Assembly: GCF_026625745.1 (NCBI RefSeq)
Contig: NZ_CP113061.1
Coordinates: 558,001 to 622,000 of the forward strand
Source: Asticcacaulis sp. SL142
GTDB taxonomy: Bacteria > Pseudomonadota > Alphaproteobacteria > Caulobacterales > Caulobacteraceae
Reading direction: 5' to 3'
DNA length: 64,000 bases
Shown here: piece by piece, positions 1 through 9,680 of the stretch
How positions within the stretch are numbered: the stretch's first letter is position 1
How the letters are laid out: each line of letters opens with the position of its first letter
The notes under the pieces: model-generated
Told to the model about the DNA's origin: nothing
Databases searched by the model: none
The model's input: only the letters and a program-made list of their open reading frames with translations
Position numbers and translations under genes: made by a program

Positions 1-681
1 GCCGTAAATAGGTGCGCCCCAACCCGCAGGTACGCCTTCGGCCTGAACCTCTACGACCGCGCCAATACTGGAGCCCGCTTTGCGAATGTCATCGAGGTAA
101 TCCTCGAACGCTTTGACCGTTGAAGCATCGGGCGAAAAGAACGGGTTCTGATCAACCTGAGCCCAGTCCCACTGGTCGCGGTTGATCTTATGAACGCCTA
201 ACTGCACCAGAGCGGCGCGGATTTTTATGTCCGAAAATTGCGTTTGCAAGACCTTAAGGGCAACCGCACCAGCGGCCACGCGGGCGGCGGTTTCACGAGC
301 TGAGGACCGGCCGCCGCCGCGGTAGTCGCGGATGCCGTATTTGGCGAAATAGGTATAATCAGCGTGTCCCGGCCGGAACTGCTTAGCGATGTCGCCATAG
401 TCTTTTGAGCGCTGATCGGTGTTTTCGATCATGATCGAAATCGGGGTGCCTGTGGTCTTGCCCTCGAAAACGCCGGACAGAATTTTGGCTTCGTCGGCTT
501 CACGGCGCTGGGTCACAAAGCGCGATCCGCCGGGTTTGCGCCGATCCAGCGCCCATTGCAGGTCAGCTTCGGTGAGTGAGACGCCGGGAGGGCAGCCGTC
601 GATGACACAGCCCAAGGCCGGGCCATGGCTTTCGCCCCAGGTAGTGACACGGTAAAGGTGGCCAAAGCTATTGTGCGACAT
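1..681 (-). CDS. aroC: Chorismate synthase, N-terminal 227 residues (3' end outside window)
   Basis: Catalyses the last shikimate step, EPSP to chorismate, with reduced FMN in the cytoplasm. Reading from the ATG at 681, the protein opens [20 protein letters not shown] and shows the family signature [18 protein letters not shown] at residues 16-33. RPGHADYTY follows near residue 103 and [18 protein letters not shown] near 122-139, both cofactor/substrate-binding blocks of AroC. The frame is open to base 1, so about a third of the protein lies off the window. Chorismate feeds the trp genes found at 18.6-21 kb. Identification is secure. Confidence 0.97.
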   Translation of the reverse strand, partial: MSHNSFGHLYRVTTWGESHGPALGCVIDGCPPGVSLTEADLQWALDRRKPGGSRFVTQRREADEAKILSGVFEGKTTGTPISIMIENTDQRSKDYGDIAKQFRPGHADYTYFAKYGIRDYRGGGRSSARETAARVAAGAVALKVLQTQFSDIKIRAALVQLGVHKINRDQWDWAQVDQNPFFSPDASTVKAFEDYLDDIRKAGSSIGAVVEVQAEGVPAGWGAPIYG

Positions 682-771
682 GGTATCTGGTGTTCACTGT
701 AAAGGTGGCACGATAAAGGTGGGTTTCGCTTAAACCAGATTGATTTGACGTGCAAATTTTAATCGGGAGGG

Positions 772-1530
772 TTAACCCCAGCGCGCATTGAAACGGGTCA
801 AAAGGTTGGCCGCATTATAGCCCGTAACCGCTTTTGCCATGAGGCGTAGGTGCAGGTCTCCGGCTTTGAAGCCCGCTCTGGCGGGAAGTCCGGCACCTGG
901 CAGTTTTAGACTGGAGCCGCTCTTAACGGGGCCTTGAAGGGTGATGGACCGCGTACCGCTCGGCGTTTCAACCATAGTCTGGCCGCCATTTTTCAGAATA
1001 TCAGGCGTGACATCAACCGTCATCCAAATGTCATTGCCGGCGATAGTAATACGCTCATCCAGAATGATTTTAATTTGAAAGTTATGTGTGTGGGCGGGCT
1101 GCCCCTGAGCCGGACACAATTGGCCATCCTTAAGTTCTAAAACCTCATCGTGTCGCAGGCCTTTGGGAAGGCATAAGGATACGCGGCGCAGGTGGCTTAG
1201 GGACTGAACGGTCTGATCCTGTTCGATAATGTCAAAGGTGACCGGAATTTCGCAAACGCTCTCACCACCATGGATAGCTTGATGGGGTGTGATAACTAAA
1301 TCTGTCACGGCGGGGCTGTGGTGGGCGACTGGTGCGGGCAAGGAAGGCTCAAGCAGTAGGTCGCGGGCGACGATCAGCAGGCGCAGCAGAGCATCCGATG
1401 TCGGGTTGATGTCCGGGTGAACATCTTTTACACGGCTGCGAAACGCCGCTTTGATGCGGGCCTCATCAATCGGATCGCAAAGCCCCAGAATTTTGAGCGC
1501 GTCGGTTCTGTTCATTCTGAAAAGAGCCAC
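772..1530 (-). CDS. J-domain protein with DnaJ-type C-terminal domain
   Basis: A short Hsp40-like co-chaperone of 252 residues. An N-terminal J-domain covers about residues 9-60 with the HPD tripeptide at 38-40 (context VKDVHPDINP) that stimulates DnaK ATPase. A DnaJ C-terminal-like beta domain follows from about residue 95. There is no Gly/Phe-rich linker and no zinc finger, so it is neither classical DnaJ nor a standard CbpA. The start is unsure: GTG at 1530 or ATG at 1515 (protein then opens MNRTDALKIL); neither has a convincing ribosome-binding site. It is divergent from pdxH across about 100 bp. Confidence 0.8.
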   Translation of the reverse strand: MALFRMNRTDALKILGLCDPIDEARIKAAFRSRVKDVHPDINPTSDALLRLLIVARDLLLEPSLPAPVAHHSPAVTDLVITPHQAIHGGESVCEIPVTFDIIEQDQTVQSLSHLRRVSLCLPKGLRHDEVLELKDGQLCPAQGQPAHTHNFQIKIILDERITIAGNDIWMTVDVTPDILKNGGQTMVETPSGTRSITLQGPVKSGSSLKLPGAGLPARAGFKAGDLHLRLMAKAVTGYNAANLLTRFNARWG

Positions 1531-1628
1531 TAAATTGGATTAGCCAGTTTTAGGCAACCGGTCTAAGACACACCAAAAGCGTCAAAATGCGGTTAATGCA
1601 CCGTTAGCTATATATAATGGAGATGGTC

Positions 1629-2298
1629 ATGGCATCGGAACTGATTCCGCATAGCCCTACGGAAGACGAATACCGTGCGGCCCACGAAGCTAATGCGGTT
1701 GAGATCGATCTCAATGTGGCCGAGCCCTTTGATCTGTTTGCCGAGTGGCTCAAAGAGGCGGGTAAAAAGGAACCGAACGATCCGAACGCCGTGGGCGTGG
1801 CAACCGTTGATGAAGACGGCTTACCGGACGTGCGCATGGTGCTGCTCAAAGATTTTGACGCCCAAGGTTTTGTTTTCTACACCAATACCCATAGCGCCAA
1901 GGGGCAGCAGCTTGATCAGGCGGGCAAGGCGGCCTTGCTGTTTCATTGGAAATCCCTACGTCGGCAGGTGCGAATTCGCGGGCTGGTCAGCCGTGTGTCG
2001 GATGCCGAAGCTGACGCCTATTTCCATAGCCGGGCGCGGGCGTCTCAGATTGGGTGCCTGGGCGTCGGATCAATCCCGCCCTATGCCGGATCGGTTTGCG
2101 CTCGAAAAACGGGTGGCGGAACTGACGCTGAAGTTTGGTGTCGGGCCTATACCGCGGCCGCCGCACTGGACCGGATACCGTGTGGCGCCTTTGAGCATGG
2201 AGTTCTGGCGCGATAAGCCCTTTCGTCTGCATGAACGTGTTCAGTTTAATCGTCAGTCAGTCTCAGATAGTTGGGATAAGGCGCGGCTTTTCCCCTGA
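1629..2298 (+). pseudogene. pdxH: Pyridoxamine 5'-phosphate oxidase, split by a +1 frameshift
   Basis: PdxH oxidises PNP/PMP to pyridoxal 5'-phosphate with FMN. The first frame (ATG at 1629, GGAG at 1619-1622) gives the PdxH N-terminal two thirds, including [30 protein letters not shown] and SRARASQIG. It then leaves the family. The rest ([33 protein letters not shown], ending in DKARLFP at 2298) continues in the next frame. Removing one G from the GGG at 2052-2054 restores one continuous reading frame. This is either a real inactivating insertion or a sequence error. The first-frame product, if made, would lack the conserved C-terminal PLP/FMN-binding end. Converges on the HAD gene with no gap. 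Confidence 0.9.
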
Positions 2299-2913
2299 TC
2301 ACCAGGTTGTGGGGTCGGGCGTGTAGTGGGGTCTGATATCTATGACCTTCATTGTGGCGCTTCGGGCGGCCTCTATGCCTTCGTCAGTATCTTCGAAGGC
2401 CTGAATATGTTCCGGGAGGATTTTAAGATTTTCGGCGGCGGCGAGGTATAGATCAGGATGAGGTTTACCCTTGCCTGTATCCTCTATGGTGACGACGGTC
2501 TCAAATCGGTCTAACAGTCCTATGGCGTTCAGGGAGGCTGTCACCATGGTCCTTTGACCACCAGATGCGACACCCAGCGGATATATGCCGTGAAAGCGGT
2601 GGACGAGTTCGGTTGTAACCGTAATCGGGCGGACGGAGCCAATATGTGTCAGGAACAATTCTGCGGTGCGACTGGCGATATAAATATCATTCAGACGCAT
2701 TTTGTAATGAGCCTCTAATTCAGTCACGAGTTGATACCTGGATAAGCCTAGTCTTGCGCCATAAAAACCAGTTTCAAAATTTATATTGTAAATCTCGAGC
2801 GCCTCTTTAAAAGCGCGGTAATGGGCGGGGAAGGTGTCGGCCAAAGTACCGTCACAATCAAAAATCAGGGCTTTGATCCCGGCGTCGGGGTGAAACTGAA
2901 GCGCTTTATGCAT
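2299..2913 (-). CDS. HAD superfamily (subfamily IA) phosphatase
   Basis: A 204-residue haloacid-dehalogenase-type hydrolase of the beta-phosphoglucomutase/phosphoglycolate phosphatase group. Motif I is FDCDGTLAD, with nucleophile Asp19 and acid/base Asp21. Motif II Thr/Ser lies in the GVASGG segment. Motif III is the Lys in GKGKPHPDLY, and motif IV is FEDTDEGIEAA. An alpha-helical cap lies between motifs I and II. The substrate cannot be told from sequence. Start ATG at 2913. It converges with pdxH, abutting its stop codon. Confidence 0.85.
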   Translation of the reverse strand: MHKALQFHPDAGIKALIFDCDGTLADTFPAHYRAFKEALEIYNINFETGFYGARLGLSRYQLVTELEAHYKMRLNDIYIASRTAELFLTHIGSVRPITVTTELVHRFHGIYPLGVASGGQRTMVTASLNAIGLLDRFETVVTIEDTGKGKPHPDLYLAAAENLKILPEHIQAFEDTDEGIEAARSATMKVIDIRPHYTPDPTTW

Positions 2914-2969
2914 GCTCTCTATATGTATTCAGGCCTGCTCTGGGTCAATTCGGCTGTGGGTAAAAAGAT

Positions 2970-4394
2970 ATGACAGATGCCAATTCCTCACCGGACGCCG
3001 TGATCGCCAAGCTGTCTGCCGGAGCTGACAAGGTTATAGCGACATCCTGTGCCGTTGTGATTTTAAAAGGCAATCAGGCGTTTAAAATCAAAAAATCCGT
3101 AGACTATGGTTTTTTGAATTTCACCTCACAGCCGCGTCGCCGTGAAGCTTTGGAGCGGGAGCTTAAGTTTAATCAGCGCACAGCCGCGGATGTTTATCGT
3201 GAGGTGATTGAGGTGGACGGCGAGGCCGTTTTGGTCATGCGCCGCTTTGATCAGTCTATGGTGCTGGCTGAGCAAAGCCTGAGCGACCCTGACTGGTCGC
3301 CCGATATCGGTCTGATGCAGACGCTTGGTGAGGTCATTGCCGACTTCCATGCGGGTTCTGAGGTCTGCCGTGACCCGTCTCACGCGGCCAATATCAAATA
3401 TGTGATCGATTCGAACCGCAGCAATATCGATGTGTTTCGCCAGTATTTAGACGCGGCGCGGGTTGATGATTACGATCAGCGGATATCGCAAGCCTATGAG
3501 CAGGTAAAATCGGTGGTGCAGGATCGTTTCGATCAGGGGTTTGTGCGTCGCTGCCACGGTGATCTGCATCTGGGCAACATATTCGTCGAAGCGGGCCGGC
3601 CTGTTCTGTTTGACTGCATCGAATTTAATGAGCGGTTGAGCCAGATTGATGTACTGTACGATCTGGCATTTCTGCTGATGGATCTGTGGGTGAGGGACCA
3701 TAAACAGGCCGCGAACCGCGTCATGAATGCCTACATGGATAAGGCCGCGCGAAATGAAGCAGATGATGGCCGCCTGTATAGCGGTTTAAAGCTATTGCCG
3801 CTCTACATGTCAGTGCGGGCAGGGGTGCGCTGTCATGTCAATGCGCATTACGGCGATCTTGAGCAGGCTTCGGTCTATCTGGATGCGGCGATTGCGTTTC
3901 TGGAAATGGATAAGGCCGGTTTAATGGCTGTTGGTGGCTTATCGGGTTCGGGAAAAACAACCTATGCCCGCCGTATCGCGGACTGTAAGGGGCGGTCGCC
4001 CGGTGCGGTCATTTTACGCAGTGACGAAATCCGCAAGCGGCTGTGGAACTGGCCGTCCTTTGAACGCTTGCCCGCTGAGGCTTACACGCATGAGGAAACT
4101 GACAGGGTTTATAACCGCATATTCGTGTTAGCGCAGATCGTGCTGGCGGCGGGACAGTCCGTGATTGTTGATGCGACCTTCAGGGATCAGGCGATGAGAA
4201 ATGCTACCGAGGTCTTGGCGCAGAACGCGGGGGTCGTCTTTACAGGTGTCTGGCTTGATCTGCCGCGTGATGAGCGGGTGCAGCGGGTGGCCGGCCGATC
4301 AAATGATGCGTCTGATGCGACGGCCGAGGTCGCTGATTCTCAGGATGAGGTGACTGATGTGTCATCGAAATGGATGCGTGTCGATGTCGGTTAA
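2970..4394 (+). CDS. Aminoglycoside-phosphotransferase-like / P-loop kinase fusion protein
   Basis: A 474-residue two-domain protein. The N-terminal part (about 1-300) has the APH/choline-kinase fold: catalytic loop HGDLHLGN at 196-203 and metal-binding Asp in LFDCIEF near 215. The C-terminal part (about 318-474) is a zeta-toxin/AAA-type small-molecule kinase with Walker A GLSGSGKT at 323-330 and RSDEIRKRLW after it. This architecture is a recognised family of conserved bifunctional proteins of unknown substrate. Resistance to aminoglycosides should not be inferred from the fold alone. It stands alone between the divergent HAD gene and the DUF1499 gene. Confidence 0.8.
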   Translation: MTDANSSPDAVIAKLSAGADKVIATSCAVVILKGNQAFKIKKSVDYGFLNFTSQPRRREALERELKFNQRTAADVYREVIEVDGEAVLVMRRFDQSMVLAEQSLSDPDWSPDIGLMQTLGEVIADFHAGSEVCRDPSHAANIKYVIDSNRSNIDVFRQYLDAARVDDYDQRISQAYEQVKSVVQDRFDQGFVRRCHGDLHLGNIFVEAGRPVLFDCIEFNERLSQIDVLYDLAFLLMDLWVRDHKQAANRVMNAYMDKAARNEADDGRLYSGLKLLPLYMSVRAGVRCHVNAHYGDLEQASVYLDAAIAFLEMDKAGLMAVGGLSGSGKTTYARRIADCKGRSPGAVILRSDEIRKRLWNWPSFERLPAEAYTHEETDRVYNRIFVLAQIVLAAGQSVIVDATFRDQAMRNATEVLAQNAGVVFTGVWLDLPRDERVQRVAGRSNDASDATAEVADSQDEVTDVSSKWMRVDVG

Positions 4395-4591
4395 TATGGA
4401 GCCATCAGACACAGAAAGTTCAATTTCTATTTTGGTTCAAAGCGTTAAAATGCTTTTCAGGTGAAAATGTATTTGTATGTGCGTCATCAGATTCGCCATC
4501 ACGATGTATGGTCATGACGCCACTGAACCGCCTCGTAAGGTTCAGGGACGCTTATAGAACGCGGTACTATTGAAGATTAGGATGCACAATC

Positions 4592-5362
4592 GTGGAAGCC
4601 AATTCGCAAACGCGCAAACGTGGTCTCAGTCTGGCTTTGGTAGCTTTTCTGGTGAGTTTGTCGGCGCCCCTCGTTCTGGGAGCGGCCATATTCGGCAGTC
4701 AGGTCGACTATTTTGACTACGATACCAGCTTTACCCTGCTGACCTTAAACTGGGCGCCAAAGCTGGCGACGGTCAGTCTGGTTTTTGCCCTGATTGCCTT
4801 GCTGGTGTCACTGTTTATGGCCCCAAAGCGAACCGGGCCTTATGCTTTGGCTGCGGTTATTATATCGTGCGGTGTGCTGGGCGGATTCTATGTTTATGAG
4901 CGTAAACTGAAAGCCGCGCCGCCTGTTTATGATGTGGCGACCGATTGGGAACGTCCGGTCACGTTTTCGGAAAAGCTGATCAAGGAGCGTGGCCCTGATG
5001 CCCATCCTATCGAAGACAATCCGCGTGTCGTAAAAGGCAGTTCATTTGAATGGGATATGAAACCGGTCTCAGATGTGAATGCGGCGACCTGTCCAGGTGC
5101 GCAATCCGTCAGAAACCCGAATATTACCGCCGATAAGGTAGCCTTAAGTTTGAAGCAGGTGGGTTACATGATTTTCGGTCGCGCGCCCTGGCGCGTCGAA
5201 GCCATTTACCGCGATCCGGTCTATGGCTTTAAGTCAGATATAGTGGTGCGCATCGATCCGGATGAGGCCGATGTGCGGTCGGTGAGCCGGTACGAATTAT
5301 CTGATCTGGGCGGGAATTGTGCACGAGTAATGCGCGTGGTTGAACTTTTGAAAGCCATGTGA
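4592..5362 (+). CDS. DUF1499 domain membrane protein
   Basis: A 256-residue protein with a GTG start at 4592 preceded by AGGA. Three hydrophobic segments lie in the first 110 residues (around LALVAFLVSLSAPLVLGAAI, LATVSLVFALIALLVSL and YALAAVIISCGVLGGFYVY). A soluble C-terminal DUF1499 domain runs from about 140 to 255, recognisable from APWRVEAIYRDPVYGFKSD, DVRSVSRYELSDLGGN and the terminal helix. The family has no established biochemical function. About 200 bp separate it from the kinase gene, so it is probably its own unit. Confidence 0.8.
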   Translation: MEANSQTRKRGLSLALVAFLVSLSAPLVLGAAIFGSQVDYFDYDTSFTLLTLNWAPKLATVSLVFALIALLVSLFMAPKRTGPYALAAVIISCGVLGGFYVYERKLKAAPPVYDVATDWERPVTFSEKLIKERGPDAHPIEDNPRVVKGSSFEWDMKPVSDVNAATCPGAQSVRNPNITADKVALSLKQVGYMIFGRAPWRVEAIYRDPVYGFKSDIVVRIDPDEADVRSVSRYELSDLGGNCARVMRVVELLKAM

Positions 5363-5418
5363 CCGTTTCTGGTTCGGAAATTGCTGTTTGCCCTTAAGAT
5401 ATTATTAAGGGTGCCGAC

Positions 5419-5568
5419 ATGGCTGTAAGCATAGCGATATTTGTATCAAAACGAGCCCAGCGCATGGCCGCAGCCTTTATGCTGCTTACTCTGGCACAGA
5501 TCGTTGCCGTAAGTTGCACGCCTGAACCCGTTATGCCTTATGCGGTTCGTGCGGTTATTGAGAGATAG
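5419..5568 (+). CDS. Possible small exported or lipid-anchored peptide
   Basis: A 49-codon frame from ATG 5419. It encodes a basic N-terminus, a hydrophobic stretch (AAAFMLLTLAQIVAVS) and then Cys-Thr-Pro-Glu-Pro, which resembles a lipoprotein signal with cleavage before Cys. No strong ribosome-binding site is visible and I recognise no family. It may be a real small lipoprotein or chance coding. Confidence 0.25.
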   Translation: MAVSIAIFVSKRAQRMAAAFMLLTLAQIVAVSCTPEPVMPYAVRAVIER

Positions 5569-6012
5569 TCACGCAGAGACTCACGCCTCGAAAGTTTCCA
5601 GCATTTAGGTGTGGAAATACGGCGAAGCGGGCGACCTGTGTGGCATTATCCACAATTTATTTTCATTGAAACTATATCGATCAAGGGTATACGCCACTAA
5701 AGTTGAGCGCGCGTACGGCTGATTTTCCGGTTATAACTTATTTTATTTTCGTCATTATCTAACTGAAAAATATATTAAAATTAATGACGTTCGTATGTTT
5801 TGCCTGTGCGGACAGGGTAGATAAATGTGGCCAATAAGCCCCATCAGTTTCCGGTGTGACTTTATTGGAACAGGTTTCATTTGAAATTGGCAAAGTGGTG
5901 TCAGACGATTGACGGATTTGTGACGCGAGTGTCTTACTGGAATTAACAACAGTTAATGTTGGAAACTGCGGTGGGTATAAAAGTACCCTATAAAATAATC
6001 CGGAGACTAAGA
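5569..6012. other. AT-rich leader region of the TonB receptor, no gene seen
   Basis: About 440 bp with no convincing coding frame. It should contain the promoter and any operator of the TonB-dependent receptor. I could not assign -35/-10 boxes or a known riboswitch with confidence. The in-frame upstream ATG at 5956 is not preferred as a start because the GTG at 6013 has a clear GGAG and opens directly into a signal peptide. Confidence 0.5.
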
Positions 6013-8895
6013 GTGAAAAACAAATCTATCAAATCAGGGCTTATGGTTACAACGACCATTTGCTCGACCGTGTTGTCGATGCTGACGCTTTCGTCGGCAG
6101 CAACAGCGCAAGATGTGCCTGCTGAAGATAGCAGTGTTACCGAAGTTGTCGTTACCGGATCGCGGATTCTGCGCCCGAACCTGACAGCCACGTCACCGGT
6201 TGCTACGATTACCCTTGAGAAAATGGAATCCCAAGGGTTTGAAAACGTTGCCGACGCCTTAACTCAGCAGCCACAGTTTGCTGCATCGTTCGGTACGTCC
6301 CGTACGCAATCGACCTTTTCGGGGGCGACGTCTTCGGGTTTGAACTTGGTCAACCTGCGTAATCTTGGTGGCATTCGCACCTTGACCCTGGTTAACGGTA
6401 AGCGTTTCCCATCGGGCACGATTGATTCGGACGCGGTTGACTTCAATATGATCCCGTCTGCGAACATTGCTCGCGTCGACGTCCTTACGGGTGGTGCGGG
6501 CGCTGTTTATGGCGCAGATGCCGTGGCGGGTGTTATCAACATCATTACCGACACCAAGCTTGATGGTGTCGAAGTTGGCGGCAGCTATGGTTATGCTCTT
6601 AAAAAAGAAGACAACATTAACCCCAACGCTTACATCCGCCTGGGTAAGGTCTTCGATAAAGGCTATGCAAATCTTACCCTGCAATATGACTACCAAGGCT
6701 TGGTAAGCTGTGCGGATCGTTACCTCTGTGCGGAAGACTTTGCGTGGACACCTCCCGGGGAGCCAAACCGTTCGCCATCTGCGCGTTCTGGCGTCCCTTT
6801 AAACGGGCGCTTCTTTGTTGACGGCGCTGCAGGCAGCTATACTTTCGATAATGGCGCTATGGTACCGTTTTCGACCGCGGCATATGGTTACAACCGTAAT
6901 GCGCAACGCACCTTAGCTATTCCGACCGAACGTTTCCTACTGGCTGGCCAAGGCAAGTATGAAATTTTTGAAGGTCATAGAGCTTATGTCGAGTTTAACT
7001 ATTCGACCACTGACACTGTAGCGCCATTTGAGGCCCACCCCTTTCAATCCAGCGCTGATCTAGTAGCTGGTGTACTTGAACCATCTATACCGGTTGACAA
7101 TCCCTTCCTTCCGACCGCTTTGCGCGATCTGGCTGTCGCCAATGGTGACACGGAAATCACTTGGTTCCAGCGTTTCGAAGGCCTTGAAGATCGGGGTGCG
7201 ACCAACAGCCGCACTAACCTGCGCTTGGTTGCCGGTATTGAGGGTGACTTCGATTCGATCTTTGGTATCGGATCGGACTGGAACTATGATGTTTCCTATC
7301 TCCTCGGTCGTTCTAAGCTTGACAGCCTAACCAACGGTTTGGTGTCTCGTGCCAACCTTTACGCCAGCTTGCGTGTCGAGTCTGACGGTGCCGGTGGTTA
7401 TCAGTGTGCTGACCCCGTCGCCCGGGCTTCAGGGTGCTTGGCTTTGAACCCGTTTGACGGTTACAATGCTCAGGAACAGGCTTACCTGCTGGTATCGGCC
7501 GGTACGCGTGGCCAATATGACCTCGAAGACTTCAACGCCTTTATCGCCGGTTCTTTATTTGAATTGCCGGCCGGCCCTCTGGATGTTGTCTTCGGTGTCG
7601 AATCCCGCCGTGTCACCAGCTACCTGGATTATGCCTCGGATATCAACAATGGTATCACCACAGGCAACCAGATCGGTGACAACGAAGAGCGTTCTTACCT
7701 GACCAACGAGTACTACACCGAAGTTCGTGTGCCTATTCTTCGGGATATGACCTTCGCTCAGGACTTAAGCTTCGATGGTTCTTATCGTAAGTCAGATAGC
7801 GCGGCCTTTGGTGAGTATGAAACTTGGAATATGGGCGGGTCTTGGACTCCAGTCAGCGGCCTGACGTTCCGGGCAACCAAGGCTAAGTCAGCCCGTGCGC
7901 CAAACCTAAGCGAAACGACAGGTATCAGCCAAACTTTTGGTGTGGTTGACGATCCCTGTTTCACCGAAAACTATAATGATAATCCTACCCGCGTGGCTAA
8001 CTGCGCTGCTGAAGGAATTCCGACGACATACGATCCGCCTCTAACCGTTCGCCAAGGTACTTCAGGTTTCGTCGGCGGTAATGCCAATCTGAAGCCTGAA
8101 GAAGCCGATACCGAAACCGTAGGGGTCGTGTTTACGGCCGCTCGTTTTGACGTATTACCTAGCTGGGTATCGTCTCTTACCTTGACGGTAGACCGGTTTA
8201 AGATCGATACCGAAGGTTTGATCGCGGGTGTTGGCCGCCAGGAAATCGTCAACCTGTGCTATGACACCCCAAATGGCGCCGCACGTGACCTTTACTGCTC
8301 TCAGGTCACACGTGGGACAGATCCAGCCGTTGCGGGTGCTAACTATGTTCTAACGGATGTGAACGATCAGCTTCTAAATCTGGCGGCTCTGAACATTGCG
8401 GGTTACGATGTCGAAGCCTATTACGCGTTCGACATGCCTCGTGACTTCGGTCGTGTCGCGATTACGTCCACTTGGACGATCTACGACAAGGCGGAAAAGC
8501 AAAGCCTTCCGGGAACAGAGTTTACCGACCTTCTGGGTTTTGCGGGCGGCACCACGTCCGATCAAGGCTGGATCGAAAAGAACGGTTCGACCCGCGTAAA
8601 CTGGTCGTTGGGTAAGTTTAAAGCAAACTGGACGGTTCGTTACGTTGGCGAAGCCAAAAGCTCTCCCTATGCGACCAACCCAGTCACGATCGACGCTCAT
8701 GTCTATCATGATGCTCAGGTTCGTTATGCCTTGTTGGAAAACACCGAAATCTACCTCGGCATCAGCAACCTGACCGATCAGGATCCGCCGTTCTTCCCGA
8801 CAAGCCAGTCGGGTACGCAGGCACTTGATACCGTTCCGGCTTACTATGATATCTTTGGGCGCTCTATCTATATGGGCTTCAAAGCGAGGTTCTAA
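6013..8895 (+). CDS. TonB-dependent outer-membrane receptor
   Basis: Outer-membrane active transporter of about 960 residues, powered by TonB-ExbBD. The GTG start at 6013 has GGAG at 6002-6005 and begins with KNKSIKSG, a hydrophobic signal segment and ATAQ as the probable cleavage site. The plug domain follows: TEVVVTGSRI near the mature N-terminus, then NLRNLGGIRTLTLVNGKR, GAVYGADAVAGVINIIT. The 22-strand barrel runs to the terminal aromatic residue (YMGFKARF). It is of the oligosaccharide/unknown-ligand type common in Caulobacterales. No sugar, siderophore or cobalamin genes adjoin it, so the ligand is open. It is monocistronic and followed by a strong terminator. Confidence 0.93.
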   Translation: MKNKSIKSGLMVTTTICSTVLSMLTLSSAATAQDVPAEDSSVTEVVVTGSRILRPNLTATSPVATITLEKMESQGFENVADALTQQPQFAASFGTSRTQSTFSGATSSGLNLVNLRNLGGIRTLTLVNGKRFPSGTIDSDAVDFNMIPSANIARVDVLTGGAGAVYGADAVAGVINIITDTKLDGVEVGGSYGYALKKEDNINPNAYIRLGKVFDKGYANLTLQYDYQGLVSCADRYLCAEDFAWTPPGEPNRSPSARSGVPLNGRFFVDGAAGSYTFDNGAMVPFSTAAYGYNRNAQRTLAIPTERFLLAGQGKYEIFEGHRAYVEFNYSTTDTVAPFEAHPFQSSADLVAGVLEPSIPVDNPFLPTALRDLAVANGDTEITWFQRFEGLEDRGATNSRTNLRLVAGIEGDFDSIFGIGSDWNYDVSYLLGRSKLDSLTNGLVSRANLYASLRVESDGAGGYQCADPVARASGCLALNPFDGYNAQEQAYLLVSAGTRGQYDLEDFNAFIAGSLFELPAGPLDVVFGVESRRVTSYLDYASDINNGITTGNQIGDNEERSYLTNEYYTEVRVPILRDMTFAQDLSFDGSYRKSDSAAFGEYETWNMGGSWTPVSGLTFRATKAKSARAPNLSETTGISQTFGVVDDPCFTENYNDNPTRVANCAAEGIPTTYDPPLTVRQGTSGFVGGNANLKPEEADTETVGVVFTAARFDVLPSWVSSLTLTVDRFKIDTEGLIAGVGRQEIVNLCYDTPNGAARDLYCSQVTRGTDPAVAGANYVLTDVNDQLLNLAALNIAGYDVEAYYAFDMPRDFGRVAITSTWTIYDKAEKQSLPGTEFTDLLGFAGGTTSDQGWIEKNGSTRVNWSLGKFKANWTVRYVGEAKSSPYATNPVTIDAHVYHDAQVRYALLENTEIYLGISNLTDQDPPFFPTSQSGTQALDTVPAYYDIFGRSIYMGFKARF

Positions 8896-8916
8896 ATCTC
8901 GAAACATAACCAAATG

Positions 8917-8949
8917 GCGGCGGAAGGTTCTCCTTCCGCCGCTTTTTTT
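8917..8949 (+). terminator. Rho-independent terminator of the TonB receptor gene
   Basis: A perfect 11-bp stem (GCGGCGGAAGG / CCTTCCGCCGC) with a TTCT loop, followed by seven T residues, 21 bp after the receptor stop codon. Confidence 0.95.
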
Positions 8950-9242
8950 ATTGATTGAACCCAATATGGACCAGAGACGGTTGGGGCGTTTTGTTGTGTA
9001 TGGTAGGGTTCTTAATAACTTTCCTTGGGGTTCAAAGTTCGGGCCAAATTCCCCGCGAACTACACAGAGCGAGAGATGCTAGCGTTACAGAGTTTAGTGC
9101 TAAACCTGTTATTTTGGTACCGATAGCGATGCCGAGAAGGTAAAAGCTATGGCGAATATTACCGCTGCGTGACCACAACAGCTTATTATGGAAACTCTAA
9201 GGCCGCCTCTAATGAATAATAAATTCGGATGAATGCTTACAG

Positions 9243-9680
9243 TTAAGCAATGCGCCGTTCGCCACTTAGGGGCTCAGATTGAACCGATCCATCCGATTTG
9301 CGCCAGTACAGTTCGACATCTTCACAAACCTGTTTCAGATCGTCAAAATAGAACGGCTTAGGCAGCAGAAAATCAACGCGTGCACGTCGGGCTTTGTTGA
9401 GGGCATCCGCGCTGGCTTCAGGATTATTCACCTGGCCCGCCGTCATGACGGCTATGGGTACAGACGGCGCTAACCGGCGAAAGACATGCAGTTCGTCTAG
9501 GCTGTTGCTGCCTTCGATAAACACATCTAGAACCAGCAGAAAGAAGCTCTCTTTTGCCAGTGCCTGATAGGCTGTCTCTGCAGACGCGACGCCCACGACT
9601 TCATAACCAAGCTTCTGAAACATCTTGGTGATGATGATTGCCTGTGTACGGCTATCTTCAAGTAGAAGTATTGACTTCAT
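9243..9680 (-). CDS. Single-domain response regulator (CheY-like receiver)
   Basis: A 145-residue receiver domain with no output domain. Acidic pair in LLLEDSRTQ near the N-terminus, phospho-acceptor Asp in LLVLDVF near residue 52, conserved Thr in VMTAG and Lys-Pro in LPKPFYFDD. It probably relays phosphate to or from an unlinked histidine kinase or acts on the flagellar motor or another partner. The chemoreceptor at 10582 is the only signalling neighbour and lies 900 bp away in the opposite direction. A helical tail of about 20 residues follows the receiver. Confidence 0.88.
   Translation of the reverse strand: MKSILLLEDSRTQAIIITKMFQKLGYEVVGVASAETAYQALAKESFFLLVLDVFIEGSNSLDELHVFRRLAPSVPIAVMTAGQVNNPEASADALNKARRARVDFLLPKPFYFDDLKQVCEDVELYWRKSDGSVQSEPLSGERRIA

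Noticed and set aside
1593-1607. CtrA-like site TTAA-N7-TTAG between the J-domain gene and pdxH
   Set aside because: Only seven of eight consensus bases match and such sites occur often by chance; no supporting promoter elements.
2970-4394. Aminoglycoside resistance gene
   Set aside because: The APH fold is shared by many small-molecule kinases, and the P-loop kinase fusion belongs to a conserved non-resistance family.
5569-6012. Riboswitch upstream of the TonB receptor
   Set aside because: No cobalamin, TPP or other known conserved box could be recognised in the leader.
6259-6696. Long minus-strand frames inside the TonB receptor gene (also at 7971-8252 and 8374-8964)
   Set aside because: They lie opposite strong receptor coding sequence, show no family motifs, and have no ribosome-binding sites.
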